From Cylicocyclus nassatus (lineage: Eukaryota > Nematoda > Chromadorea > Rhabditida > Strongylidae), in assembly GCA_958299035.1 (NCBI GenBank), contig CATQJL010000001.1, positions 77,583,594-77,647,593 of the forward strand: 64,000 bases of DNA, read 5' to 3'. The translations under genes and the position numbers were made by a program. The notes under the pieces were generated by a model. The model made no database searches. It had not been told where the DNA came from and worked only from the letters and a program-made list of their open reading frames with translations. Every line of letters begins with the position of its first letter. Positions within the stretch are counted from its first letter, which is position 1. Below are positions 43,491 to 55,134 of this stretch, piece after piece.

Positions 43491-45135
43491 TTAGGTTGTC
43501 CCGAAACTTTTGTCCAGCCACTATAAACCCACGCAAATAAAGACCTGAATGAGTTGCAACATGCATTTGATGCAGCTTTTCTTTCTCTTTCTTAAGGATA
43601 CATTTTCGAAATAAACATATCTCAATTCTCCCAATCTGCTTTTAGCTTCAAACAGTTATTTTTTTCGGAGGTCTCAATTTTTGGCAAAGTCATGAAACAC
43701 GCAACTGCAGCAAATGCACGAATGCTTTGAAGTTTCTGCGAACTAAAACATAATTTTTGTTGATTAATTATGCAGCATGATTAAGTTTGGTTTGCTTTGG
43801 AAAAGCAGCTTTCTGGATTTTTCGGTACATTCACGTGGTAAACGTAATCAAAAAGCCGCGATTTTTATTGAATAGATTATTATAGCGGAAATGGTAAACA
43901 TGGCTCATGTAATCTAAAATGAATACAATGTAGCCAAAGGTTGCCCTACATAACAGTTACCAGCGCTTTTTGAAAATATTAGGTTGTCAAGAAAATAATG
44001 TCCGTTTTTATTTGCTTGCTTTAACAAAGCAACCAGACTCAACTCAACAAAGGGTAAGGGACACTGTTCGATGGAGCAAAGCAAGCTTTACAAGATGGCA
44101 CTCATGTTTTTGCGCCAGGCTCGATCCACGGAGAGTTCGAACTAAAAATCTAAAGATTTACAAATGCCCAAAAAATCGAAAAAAATCAGATCTTCGTCCA
44201 AATAATTTCTACGGACCTCCCACTCGCTCACATCAATACTATCGATATCTGATATCCATATGTGCGATTGCCGTATTTTTTCCTTGACTAGAAACTGAGA
44301 AAACGAAAATTTCCCTGATTTTCTCAAAGCAAAGCTGAGCCGTTTTTGCATATGTAATTCTATACCACAAGCCTAGGTAAGCATAACTGTAGGTTTTCAG
44401 CCTGTTTCGAGCGGTACTTTTCGAGAAATGTCGATTTTAGCACTGAAACTGAAACGAAAAAATCCGAATTCGTTAATTTTCGAAAACTACCGGTTGGAAT
44501 GGGCTGAAAATCTACAGTTATACTTACCTAGGCTTGTATATAGAACTACATATGCAAAAACGGCTCAGCATTGCTTTGAGAAAATCAGGGAAATTTTCGT
44601 TTTCTCAGTTTCTAGTCAAGGAAAAAATACGGAATCGCACATATGAATATCAGATATCGATAGTATTGATGTGAGAGAGTGGGAGGTCCGTAGAAATTAT
44701 TTGGACGAAGATCTGATTTTTTTCGATTTTTTGGGCATTTGGAAATCTTTAGATTTTGAGTTCGAACTCTCCGTGGATCGAGCCTGGCGCAAAAACATGA
44801 GTGCCATCTTGTAGAGCTTGCTTTGCTCTATCGAACGGTACCCTTTACCCTTTGTTGGGTTGAGTGTAGTTGCTTTGTTAAAGCAAGCAAATAAAAACGG
44901 ACATTATTTTCTTGACAACCTAATATCAGGATAAATTTTTTTAATTCAGGAAAGATTTGGCGTTACTGCTGAGCTGCTCAAAAAGCCATGGCGAGAACAT
45001 TGCAAAGACAGAGTAGATCAGAGAGCAAATATAACTGTAAGAGATTTTCAAATAGTACCTATGCTGTTTATGGATTGTTGTTTTGTGAGTTTTAGTGAAC
45101 GATGAAAAACGGACAAAACTTTTGGGATAACCTAA
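43491..45135. mobile_element. TA-flanked element hosting a second element
   Basis: The tips TTAGGTTGTCCCGAAACTTT and AAAACTTTTGGGATAACC..TAA are flanked by TA (43489-43490, 45136-45137). The empty site is preserved at 15721-15722. Removing the nested foldback (945 bp plus TA) leaves 698 bp. Confidence 0.88.
43979..44923. mobile_element. TA-flanked foldback nested in the previous element
   Basis: A 945-bp hairpin with tips TTAGGTTGTCAAGAAAATAA and the inverse ATTTTCTTGACAACC..TAA, flanked by TA (43977-43978, 44924-44925). Arms mirror each other to a centre near 44450. The subterminal motif GTAGAGCTTGCTTTGCTCTA (44811-44830; inverse at 44071-44092) is shared with other families. Confidence 0.94.
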
Positions 45136-45354
45136 TAAATGAGGTATTGCCTACTTACTTTGATTATTCAGACGGCCCATCCTACTCGTCATGCAAGCCT
45201 TTCTTTTGACCAATCGTTTTGGTTTCAGGCAATCGTCATCTACAAACCTCTTAATACGCTATTGCGATTGCCAAATGATTTTAATTCAGACTCCGCTGCT
45301 TACGCAGCCGGTTTACACGGGCAACAAATTCGTCAAAGCATTTCTTCGGTGGTT

Positions 45355-45591
45355 TCACGTAGGCGTTCTTAAGCTCTCGAATTTCTTTCCATTGTTTTTT
45401 GTCCAATATCGTCTCCTTCCCTCTTTATTCGACAATGTTCCTTGATACGTACTCCACTCGATCCTGTAGACGCAAAAGTTGCTCGAAGTACACCTTCGGA
45501 TCCAAAGTCGATACTGTCTAAACTTGTTTATCTTCAGAAGCTTTCCTCCAAATAATGAGCTACTGCCGCTCCAAAACGTCAAGAATCTCAT
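45355..45591 (-). pseudogene. Repeat-borne frame, copy of 15348-15581
   Basis: A 78-codon - strand frame with QYRLWIRR and TSSNFCVY as in the + strand copy at 15348, diverging after about 25 residues through indels. The DNA similarity continues on both sides. The parent protein is unknown. Confidence 0.45.
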
Positions 45592-45960
45592 GGATGGATT
45601 GAGTAATTTTTCCCTAAATTCTATGGCGAAAAGAAAAAATGCTTACGGTTACAGAAAAGAGAAGAGATGCATCACTGGCTGTCCAGATTGCTTATCTGTT
45701 TTTGCTCTACAGTTTTTGGAGGACCGAGTAATTTGGTTACTTTTGTAAAGCGTAAGGAAATATGCGGAAAGCATTGCATCACAAATGCTCTATTCTGTTT
45801 ACTGGTTGTTGAAACTCATATGGAAGTATGTAGCAAAAATCACAAAAATCAACCAAATCTAGACAAGGTAGAAACAATTATTCATAACATTGTTGCTTAT
45901 CTGAGCGCTTTGCAATTACTTTGTAGACAAATCTTTGAGCAAGAAACAAGAAAATCTGCA

Positions 45961-46659
45961 TCTATACTAATCGGTACATAAAGTATTGGCCCGTCAATAA
46001 TCTGAATTATGGTTTTTTCTCTTTTTGCTGTTCTTTTTCAAGTTTTTCTCTCAAAAAACAACGCGAACACTCGGGTCAAACATAAAGATACTAGCTTACC
46101 TTGCAAAATTTGCTATATTTAATTAGCATGTAATTGTTTCGCTAGTATTAAATAAAGTTTTCTCTATTTACAAATATCTAGGACAGTTCAAAATGAAACT
46201 GAAAATTTTTGGAAGTTACCAGGACAGATTGTTGAGTTTCGCAAGTGGTATTGGCTGCAATGAATGCAGGCCTACATTCAGTCGTTTTTTACATAAGGTT
46301 TTAATAAGTTATATGCTCTGCAAGAGGTGCCAAAAATACCCGCGGTTAGTAAATGAAGGCGGACAGCCTAGTAATAGGTTCCTTCATAAGATTATCGTTT
46401 TTTAAGTATTTATGACAATAAGGCATGGCCTTTCAGCATCCTAACCAAGTTTCCGATGCAATTCCTAGAGTTAAAAGCTCCGCGAAAAGTTGTTCGAACA
46501 CTTGCAACAAGTGTAATTAAAGATTGGCTTGAATTTTAACAAGATCAAAAATCGAAGCAAGCGGGAATTTATCAAGGACAATCACGCGTACTTTCACCCG
46601 CTCGTGAATATTTTACAACAGACATTTCTATTAGATCGTAGTAAGCGGGTTTTTTGACA
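45961..46659. other. No supported feature
   Basis: AT-rich interval between two duplicated blocks. A 70-codon frame (46193-46405) with two CxxC-like pairs (NECRP, CKRCQK) has no recognisable fold. Confidence 0.35.
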
Positions 46660-46960
46660 ATCGTAACATCTCTCAAAACAAGGGTTCCGAAAAGGTTTTT
46701 GAGCAATTTCGCTGAAGCTTTCTGTTCCTCTTTCAAACAATCGTTTTCTCATGCCAGTTTGACATCCAACGAGCCCTCAGGAAATGTCCAAAAGATAGTT
46801 TATGCCACGGTCATGTTTTGCTGATTTTTTGATGCCAATCTATTAAAGAAGAGCAAGTAGTGCTCTTAGCAAACCCTCTAAGATACAAAACAAATTTTCT
46901 CTTTGCATAGTTTGCTTTATAAAATTCCAAATTCATTTTTGATGCTCTGCCTCAAACTTA
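46660..46960 (-). repeat. Inverted-duplication block (partner 12360-12720)
   Basis: The reverse complement follows 12360-12720 closely. A further copy in the opposite orientation at 47440-47720 (TGACCACGGCAAAAACCG, AAGCTCGTTGGTCAAACTGG) makes the local region an imperfect inverted repeat with about 480 bp between the arms. Confidence 0.8.
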
Positions 46961-47439
46961 TTTGTCAACTCACTCTCGTAAAACCTCAACCAAAAAGCAA
47001 CTCTACATCATTCGATGCCGCTTTTTACTCCTCATTCTCATAGGTATTTTTTTGTTTCCGATTTTTGAAGGTTCGGAGATAATGTCAATATAATTCATAT
47101 TTTCGATTATGCCGTTGTATGTTTCCAAACGCGCCCCAGTGGTACTCGAAAAATAATAAATTCGATAATCTTTTCAATTTTCTTCAATTTGTTAATAAAC
47201 ATGATATTTTCAGTCCGTACATACTCGTTTGCTTGGTAAAATTAGGTTGAATCACTACTCATTTGTGAAAGCTTCGGAATCTGAAGATTTATTGGCGTTT
47301 GATACACTTGTGTCTGACAAGGGATGGATATACTTGATCGAAGTGGCGTTTCCATATAATTTGTATACTATCTTACTACCTTACTATCTTATGGAATGCA
47401 GACTCCAAACCAGCTTTGGGGATCCGCGACAACTCTGAT

Positions 47440-47720
47440 AATGAGATAACTCTGCTGGAACTTGGTCATCATAATGAAAAAAACTATCCAAAAATTGCGA
47501 CGAGGTGTGGAAAAAAAGATGTTTTATTTCCTGTAGAATTTGCTCTATCTACCTTTTTGTTGGGCTCCCTCGAAGAAGTGGCGTAAAGCTTCAAAAGGAA
47601 AAACTTGACCACGGCAAAAACCGTGCTGCAATTTCTGGAAATTTTTTGAAAGCTCGTTGGTCAAACTGGCACGAGTTGAGTTAAGCTAAAATGGAAACAT
47701 GTTACATCAAAGCAGCATTG
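47440..47720 (+). repeat. Third copy of the 12.4-kb repeat
   Basis: It shares GGAAAAA-AGATGTTTTATTTCCTGTAG, TTTGCTCTAT, TGACCACGGCAAAAAC and TTGAAAGCTCGTTGGTCAAA landmarks with 12400-12600. More diverged than the 46.7-kb copy. Confidence 0.65.
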
Positions 47721-47968
47721 TTGTTATTGCACAGTGCAGTATCGTCTTGCTGAATGTAGACGAGATTTTATTCCAAATAATGTGGTTGACGATGCTTTGC
47801 GGCTCTGTTTACTAAGTATGCGGTTGCTATAAACTGCTAAGCCTCCACAAATAATCAGCTGACCAAAAGAATTTCGCAAAAGGAAAGTTGCCAATTACAG
47901 CGCAGTTGTGAATGAACATAGGAAACATGTTACATCAAAGCAGCATTGTTGTTATTGCACAGTGCAGT
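47693..47968 (+). repeat. Perfect 48-bp direct repeat pair
   Basis: Bases 47693-47740 and 47921-47968 are identical (beginning GGAAACATGTTACATCAAAG). The 180 bp between them is not duplicated. Perfect identity is unusual among the diverged repeats here and suggests a recent event. Confidence 0.92.
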
Positions 47969-48184
47969 GTTACAATTAGTCTGAAGTAAGCGGAACAGAG
48001 GCGAAACGCAGGGGCAAGATAAGAGTACATTTAATATGTCCCGCACAAATCATTGCGCTGAATAGTCTGCCTGTTCCTTCTGCTCATCGAGGATAAATTT
48101 GTTACGAATCGAGTACGAGATAGTTAGGTAAATGCTTAGGGCGCTGGTCACAGTGAAGCGCAGTCCATTGGTCACGATGGAACA

Positions 48185-50850
48185 TGGGACTAGCTTTGAA
48201 ACATATTTGCTTTATTGTTGCTTTCAAAGCTGCCACCAATTATTAGGTTGCTGCAAAAATAATGTCCGTTTTTCTAGGCCTATATTCCAAACAACGTTTT
48301 TTTTTTATCAAAATTCCTTTTTCGATACAGACTCTGCATATCGTTGATAAGCACTTTTTATGTATTTATTTTCTGATAGTGGTAGAATTAAGCTTTTACT
48401 CCATCTATGAGAATTTCACCGACATTTTGCACATCCGCACTCAAAATCTGAACCTTGCTTCAACTTTCTCGGCCACGATGTAGGCGCAAATGAACGAATG
48501 CTTATGAAGACATAGCTACTGAATGGGATGCACAATGTTCATATATTGCAAGCTTAAGTAAATTTTTCGAATATATCTGGACCGAGATCGATACCCCAAA
48601 ATAGATACCGCTGCCTGACATTCCTTGGGTTAAAATTTTTTCTAATTGAGGCAATCGCCGAAGCCCCGCTTGTCTGTATGCTTAGGTCAGGACATCCTGC
48701 CACAATCTTTGCAAAAAACTTAACTATTCAGTGAATGAAGAACTCCAAATTTTCATAGTCTGGGACTTTCTGGCCTACCAAGCTAGGCTAAAAAAGCGAA
48801 CAATTTTAGGTTTTTATTTTTTTGCAAAATTCCTTCGTAGAAGTCTCTTTCATACGAAGGTATACTACGCACCTGCATCTACGAAATATTAACAGCTATA
48901 AGAACAAAACTTGAAAGGAGTTGTAATCTTTCGAGGACGAGGTTTTTTAAACACAAACTTTGTTTATTGGTGCGTAATTTTCTTCGCTTTTGCGATATCT
49001 TAGCCGCTAAGATATCACTAAGATATCACAAAGCGGAGAAAATGCGCGCTAGGTTACTGAAGGTTTACTGCTCCTGATGGTCTTAATTGGATTCAAAAAT
49101 ATGAAGACTAAACAAAGTTCATTTATTTATATATTCAATAAAGAAAACGGAAATAATCAGAACTTGACAGTGATAAAGAATCAATTAAAAAAATCCACCA
49201 AAAGCCCAAGTCCAGCTCTCAGAAGTATAGAATAGAAGGGGGTAAGCTTATTCCGACCTTTTAAGAATATATCCGTAAGATGCTCGGTGGAGTCTGTCTC
49301 ATGCCCCCTGCTTGCAGCAAAAGTGCTCTTAGGCCGTATATGTACCGTATATAGCAAATTTTGCCCGACTGATTCTGGGGAGAGAACGGAACTCCGAGAT
49401 AAGAGATTATAATGCAAAAAGATAAACAAACCAGCCGAGCCACTCCCAAGTAACACGGAGGGGATAAACCGGACCCAAACCAAAGTTATAGCCTTTCACA
49501 TTGAAAACTTTGCAAAACGGACATCATTTTTGCAACAACCTAATATTTTCAACGGTTTTGAAGTGGAAGACATGTTGATTGTCCTAAAAATAGGGTAAAC
49601 TCTTTGACGACGGATGACACTAGCTTTTTATGTTGGCTTCATGAATATAATGTATAAAAAGTAATCCAGTATGTTTGTGCCGTTTTCTTGACTCAACATA
49701 AGCCACCTCAAATAGCAGAAGGGGTATGCTCAGAACATCATTAAAAACAATTTTTGTCTTTTCTTTGTAGCTAATAATTTTTGAATTGGTTTTTCTCATG
49801 CTCACTTGAGTAGAAGTTGCAACTTATTGCTTTTAGCTTGTTACTCGTCTTTGACTGACTGTCAAGCTTTTGCACCTTGAAAATTCTGATAGCAAGTAGA
49901 TAGAAGCAACTTGCACTGTTAATGTAGCTTTCCTTTATTGCTTACTGAAAAATTTTGAAACAACTGCTTATTGCTCTTTTGATTTCCGGATGCATCACTA
50001 CGTAAGCGTCAGAATTGTAACACTTTGCCAACTTAATTAACAAGCATTACTATGCCATGTGAAAAAGCCTATCCGCATACAATACACATGGCACAGACCT
50101 GAAACTACAAGGGAGTTCTAGCCAAGAAGTTTCGCCAAAAGTGACAAACACCATCTTTCTCACCCGTCGCTGCAATCTTTGAAATCGAAATTTTTTTATC
50201 TTACAGACTGAACATATGCACTTTGAAGTCAACAGTGTCAACTGTCTTTTGAAGCTAAAAATGAATCTAAATCGAGATGTCTCGAAAAGACCGATTTTAC
50301 TTATTTTAACCCTATTCAGAGCGATCCGAAATTCTCAGCTTCGCAAATTCTCAATTACGAACGAAAATTCCGTTATCGCAACCTAGAAGTTTTATTTCGC
50401 CGTACAAAAGTTATCATACACAAATGACCGTACAAAACCGCATTTTGCCCTTCCTCTATCTGCAGAAATCATGCAAACTTACATCAGTGAGTGGTATGAG
50501 TGGTACACGGTGAACGCAAAAAATGCCAATAACTCTGCACATAACAAATCACATTTCAAACTTTATCTGACAGCTACAAAAATTTTGCTTAGATTCTATC
50601 AATCATGTTTGAAAATGTCCTCATTTGATTTGGATACAATTAGTAAATCAAATTCGTGAAAACTTTGCATGTAGGTCTCATTATCGGTATGTTATCTTCA
50701 AAAAATTTGCCTTATCTGATAAGTTTTGGAAAAGCAAAGCAATCATGAGCATTCTACCAGCCCCTTTAATCAACAGATTATATCCTGGCCGATAAGAAAA
50801 ACACTCGAATTTTGCAAGGAAGAAAACAAAAACAAAAACATTGTCGCAAG
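48185..50850 (+). repeat. Second copy of the 6.8-kb palindrome arm
   Basis: Outside a nested element (48243-49543) it follows window 70-2150 in order: TTTGCTTTATTG-TTGC..TTCAAAG, GAGTAGAAGTTGCAACTTA, CCGGATGCATCACTACGTAA, ACGAAAATTCCGTTATCG, CTGATAAGTTTTGG. It lacks both TTA-type MITEs. Similarity ends at about 50850, the equivalent of the inner core border at about 2150. Confidence 0.87.
48243..49543. mobile_element. 1.3-kb TA-flanked mariner-tipped element
   Basis: A 1301-bp element with tips TTAGGTTGCTGCAAAAATAA and ATTTTTGCAACAACC..TAA, flanked by TA (48241-48242, 49544-49545). It is inserted at CCACCAATTA, whose uninterrupted form stands at 125-135. The length equals that of an autonomous mariner, but no transposase (DD34D) is visible and the interior shares segments with 31036-31865. 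It is probably a decayed or chimeric non-autonomous element. Confidence 0.82.
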
Positions 50851-53397
50851 CTTCCCACTTGGTCTTCATAAGATAATAGGCCGAAATAGTTTCGAGCCTA
50901 AAAGGAGAGGAACAAAAATAGACTTGAAATACGAAAATGCCGCTTTTTTAGACTTGTGCACTCGTGGTGTTTTCCTATGACTAGGGCACATACGCATAGT
51001 TTTTATTGTATTTTTGACGATTCGTATTCATTCAAATTATTAGAATGTTTCAAAAGTAGTGGGAATTGATTTTCCCCAAAATTTGAAGAATTTTCTTTTC
51101 TGAATAACTGAATGATGTGAATCAGAAATGTAAACGCTTTTGCATAAACTGACCTTCGCATGTTCTTCTCGCAGCACCTTGCAGATCCTCTACTACAATC
51201 ATTTCAGCAGCGCTTCGGAGATATGTGACAGACTTTTTCGAAAGCCATCCAAATTTGGCCGCTGTACCAGAAAGTCCCTTCAAATGTGATTTACCATTCC
51301 AAAGAGCTCTTTCTAATGATTACTCAAATGCATAAAGTGAGAGGTAGGCCTGTATAAATTTTGGGCCGAGATCCAATTTTGAGACTCAATGTTTTTATTT
51401 TGGCTTCAACTTCAGGCGGATTACGACGACTGCGGAAATCAAGTAGTCATTTTGTAGAGCATGTTTTGCTTTATCGCACGCATTTTTTAGTCAGATGCGG
51501 CTGTAGAGGAAGACGCTCATTGTTTCTGCATCAACCTATATTTTCAGAATTTTAGAGAATTTCGATATTTAAAACCCAGAAACGTTTTACTGGAGTTTTT
51601 TCCTACTAAATCTAAAGCAAATTGTGTCTCTTCGAGGCATTGATTTTGGAAGATACGTATGACAACTTTAGGCTGAAAAAGAGTACAATTTTTGGGTTTC
51701 TTCATTTGATGCTATGAAATCAAAAAGTGTGTGCTGCATTGTGAAGCATTCAATAACTGTAACACTTTCTGCTTCACTCGCAGAGGTCATTCTTGAAAGA
51801 GTTGGCTAAATAGAGTCAAATTTGATAGAAATGCACCAAAAGTACACCATTTCTAAATGGACTAACGAATCAAAGTCAAACTGGGGAACCATAAATTACA
51901 TGATGTCCTCAAACTTCAAAGGAAGCTAAAATGCGCAAAAAAATCATGCATTTCTTTGGCCTTCCTCAAAATCACAATGGGAAGAATAAATCTTTGTTCG
52001 TCAAGAATTTTGGCATAAATTTATCATAGTGGTAAAAAGTAGAAATTAGTTCAAACAGTATTTGAAGCTACTTTCTTTCTTTCAAATAGCTATGTGCCTG
52101 GGTAAACTTCAGGGCTTAATGCAAGGGTGGCAGACACGCTTTCGTAAAGGAATTTCTCTAAAAAAGGAACATTAAATTTTCGTTTTTGTGAAATAGATAG
52201 AATTTAGAGCTTGATTTCGTTCAAAAAAATGCAACGCTATGAGACCTCGAGCCAACGATTTAAAGCATGAAAAAGCAAAAAGTCAATTCTTTTCCGAAGC
52301 ACGAATTGGTTCGTATGCGAATCTCTAATTGATAAGCTCGATATTCGCTTTAAGTCTTTCCAGGTGACATGGTACATGCAGTTTTAGCCAGATACGGATC
52401 TGTCTTTTGTTAGGTATCACAGCGATAGCACAACCGCCGCAGCGTACACCAAGAATAAAAGGCAAGAGTAGGCATGACAAGGGATGTTAATGTCCCGAAA
52501 ACTTTCGAATGTAGGATTGAGCCGAACATTCAGGAAAACTTCAGCTTTCAAAATCTTTGACAAAAGGTGCTGTTGCTCGCTGAGTAAAAACAATTATTCT
52601 TGAAATTGGACTTCCAGTAATCTTGACATTATGTCGTTGCTCTGAGTGGTATAGCCTTTACTTGAGGATTTCTACACGAAATCCAACAAGCTTCTAGCAC
52701 TTTGCGCATTGCGACCTCTACTTAAAAATTGACACCGAAATGTCAAGTTCTCTACCATTTATGACTCATCATCCCCCACTTCTCTACAAAGTTTTTCTGG
52801 CACTAATTGCTAAGTCTAAACCATTACATCAAAGATGCCATTTTATAGTTTTCTATCTAGGGCTTTCAAAGGTCCTATTTATTTGATTACGATAAGATGA
52901 CCAGGGAAAAACAGCTATACATTGAGAGCCAAGGAGTCAGGAACATTTACAACAATATCATTTAGACAAGTTTGGCAATTATTGTTTAGAGTATGAAACT
53001 TAGCAGTAAGAAGCTGTTTGTGTGCTGAATATTGCCTTTTTGGTGGATCCAGCTGACAAGCTCGATGTTACACATCAGGCTCCTCAGGAAAAAGCGTTTT
53101 ACCATGTCATGCATGATCCCTATTCACATATTGTCAAGTTTTCTGAACATTGAACTAGAGTGTTAGCAATTGTGCGCTGGGTCGTAAAAGTGTGTTCGAT
53201 CGCGTTGAGAGTGCTCTATTGCTCGTTTGTCACAAGCTGAAACATTTCCGTTTATATAGAAATTAAAGAAAGAGTAAGAGCTGGCCAAGAGCGCGGTCGC
53301 TTAGATAATCCCAATCACTTTTCATCTCAGTGTTTTCAAGTCTTTGGTTTTTTAAAGACTACATTTACTACAAGACTGAGTTTATTTGAAAATTTTG
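50851..53397. other. Mostly unassigned; possible element tip at 51531
   Basis: No long inverted repeats and no convincing exons. Around 51447-51531 the GTAGAGC..GCTTTATC subterminal motif is followed by TTTCTGCATCAACCTA and TA, suggesting one end of a decayed TA-type element whose left end may lie near 51040. Confidence 0.4.
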
Positions 53398-53504
53398 TTA
53401 TTGCTGCTTGACATGATCATCAAAGCAATCAAACATCCGTGCTCTTACATCTAGAACACCTGCGATAAGGTCACCCTTCATCAATGATGAAAGGTTGTCT
53501 GGCG
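53398..53504 (-). CDS. Likely last exon of a host gene
   Basis: On the - strand a TTTGCAG acceptor (53505-53511) opens a 36-codon frame to a TAA at 53400-53398. AATAAA lies 12 bp downstream (53386-53381), where a nematode polyadenylation signal would be. The residues (PDNLSSLMKGDLIAGVLD, RARMFDCFDDHVKQQ) have a balanced, globular composition unlike the surrounding random frames. The exon starts in phase 1, so the preceding exon should end with one base of a codon. Upstream exons should lie at higher coordinates; none is certain. A C|GTAAAT site near 54497 has the right phase but a short, doubtful frame. No family is recognised. Confidence 0.5.
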
Positions 53505-53739
53505 CTGCAAATTGCATACAAATAATTCAGTGTAATAACAGTTCAGTGTAGCACAATAGGTCTGCAAACAAAAGAAAGGGGCGGTCAGTTTTGCACAACC
53601 AAGTCACATTTCAGTTTTAATAACGTGTTATTATTCCAGACTCGTTGACGTAACTGTCATGGAGCGGGAGTAAATGGCTATTGCTTTTAGATTATCTAAT
53701 CTTAACTAGTCAAATAAAACCTTTGAAAGTGCCCGTGGT

Positions 53740-53800
53740 GGACAAAATGACAACATAAATCGTCAAAGCACCGTGAAACCACGGTGTGTCCGAAAAGAAA
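53740..53800. repeat. Short hairpin with CACCGTG/CACGGTG arms
   Basis: AAGCACCGTGAAACCACGGTG forms a small stem with an AAAC loop region. It lies in the likely intron or upstream part of the gene whose last exon is at 53398. Function unknown. Confidence 0.4.
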
Positions 53801-53899
53801 GGTTTGTGACGCGAGGTAATAGACGGTGAGCATTGTATGATGTTACTAATTGCGTTTCATAACTCGCGAACGTTATATGTGGAAAACCATTTCGCCCTT

Positions 53900-54510
53900 T
53901 GAACCGTAAATGCGGATGCTGATTTTGTTACTGATTCAATTCAACGTGATCGGGAATGTCCCATTGGACATTACATTTGTTGCTTCGTTGACATTTTAGA
54001 GTCATGACGGCATCTAATCATGCTCCCTCTTGTCATCATTGTTTGTTACAGAGGATGAGATTACAAATTTGTATAATAACCTCCCGGCGACAAATTTTTG
54101 CATTTTGCTTTAATAAGCTCTCCGTAACGCAATGCAAGAGGTACACGTTTTTTAGGCTTTTTCTACATTTTTGCGCTAACTTAATCAGCGGCAGAGAAAA
54201 TTAAATGACTACAAAGAGTTGGGGTCAACTGAGCACGCAACACTCATAAACAAATAAAAATCATGCAATTTCGCTTTGGGTAACAGCTACGCTGCCCGTT
54301 TCTTAGAGGGAGGGGGGAGGGGCTGATTTATTACTGCCATTACAGCTGCACATTTACATCACTGTGTTATTAACGAGAGAAATTTTATTGAATGTTGTAC
54401 AGCGACACTTCGAACTGCGTTGGAATCTCCAGGCAGGAATTTTTTTTCGGATTTTGCTTCAATAAGCTTTTTGTAGCACAATGCAGGCATTTACGTAAAA
54501 GGCGCGCTTT
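53900..54510 (-). repeat. Diverged direct duplication with parallel frames
   Basis: Segments near 54070-54165 and 54425-54505 are direct copies (CATTTTGCTTTAATAAGCTC against GATTTTGCTTCAATAAGCTT, with CAATGCA following). On the - strand both read in the same frame (LHCVTESLLKQNAK against LHCATKSLLKQNPK) to their own stops. This may be a duplicated exon or a small repeat. No known motif. Confidence 0.4.
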
Positions 54511-55134
54511 AATATAGAACCTGAGCAATGAAAGCGAAAATGACCTCCAAGATATTTTTGTCTCATAAAATCATTGACGCTCAAAATGCAGGAATCAAAT
54601 TTCAATTCTCAGGACTTATTTTTTAACTTCAAGAAAGTGATGCTTCAGACGATAAAGCGAACATCTTCTGATTGTCTTTGAGTTCGTCCAGTCTTCTTTT
54701 TGGATATCTATGAAATCATTTTCTAACATTATTGCAGCAAAACAATGGAATTCTTAAGAATTTTGGTGTTTGAAGCTTCAAGTCATCAAATGTCACATGT
54801 GATGGACAATCAAGTTTAATGTGCTTTGAAAAATCATAGTTTTGATAAGTTTAGCACGATTGCGAGTTATATGTATTTAATCGAAAAGCTGTGTATTTCT
54901 TCCGCGGAAAAACCCGCCATTCCACCCATGGTGCATAGTATTACATTATGTCGTTGGAGACACTATGGAACATTGTTTCGAATCTTTCGTCAGCATTTTG
55001 TGGGCAATTGAAGCGTTTCATTGCGCGAAGACACTAAATTCTATTTTTAGACACTTGATTGCTGCTGTACGTCTGGATTCAATAAGTCAACTCATATGAA
55101 CGCCTTCACAAGCATCAAGCCAAAAATGGACATA
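54511..55134. other. No supported feature
   Basis: AT-rich interval up to the next foldback element. Confidence 0.4.

Larger units (their letters stand above)
43130..45960 (-). repeat. Inverted-duplication block (partner 14240-16020)
   Basis: The - strand matches 14240-16020, interrupted by the 1645-bp element 43491-45135. It includes the repeat-borne frame at 45355-45591. Confidence 0.85.

Noticed and set aside
48243..49543. Autonomous mariner, because the length is 1.3 kb
   Set aside because: No frame with the DD34D residues or helix-turn-helix segment is present on either strand; only short unrelated frames.
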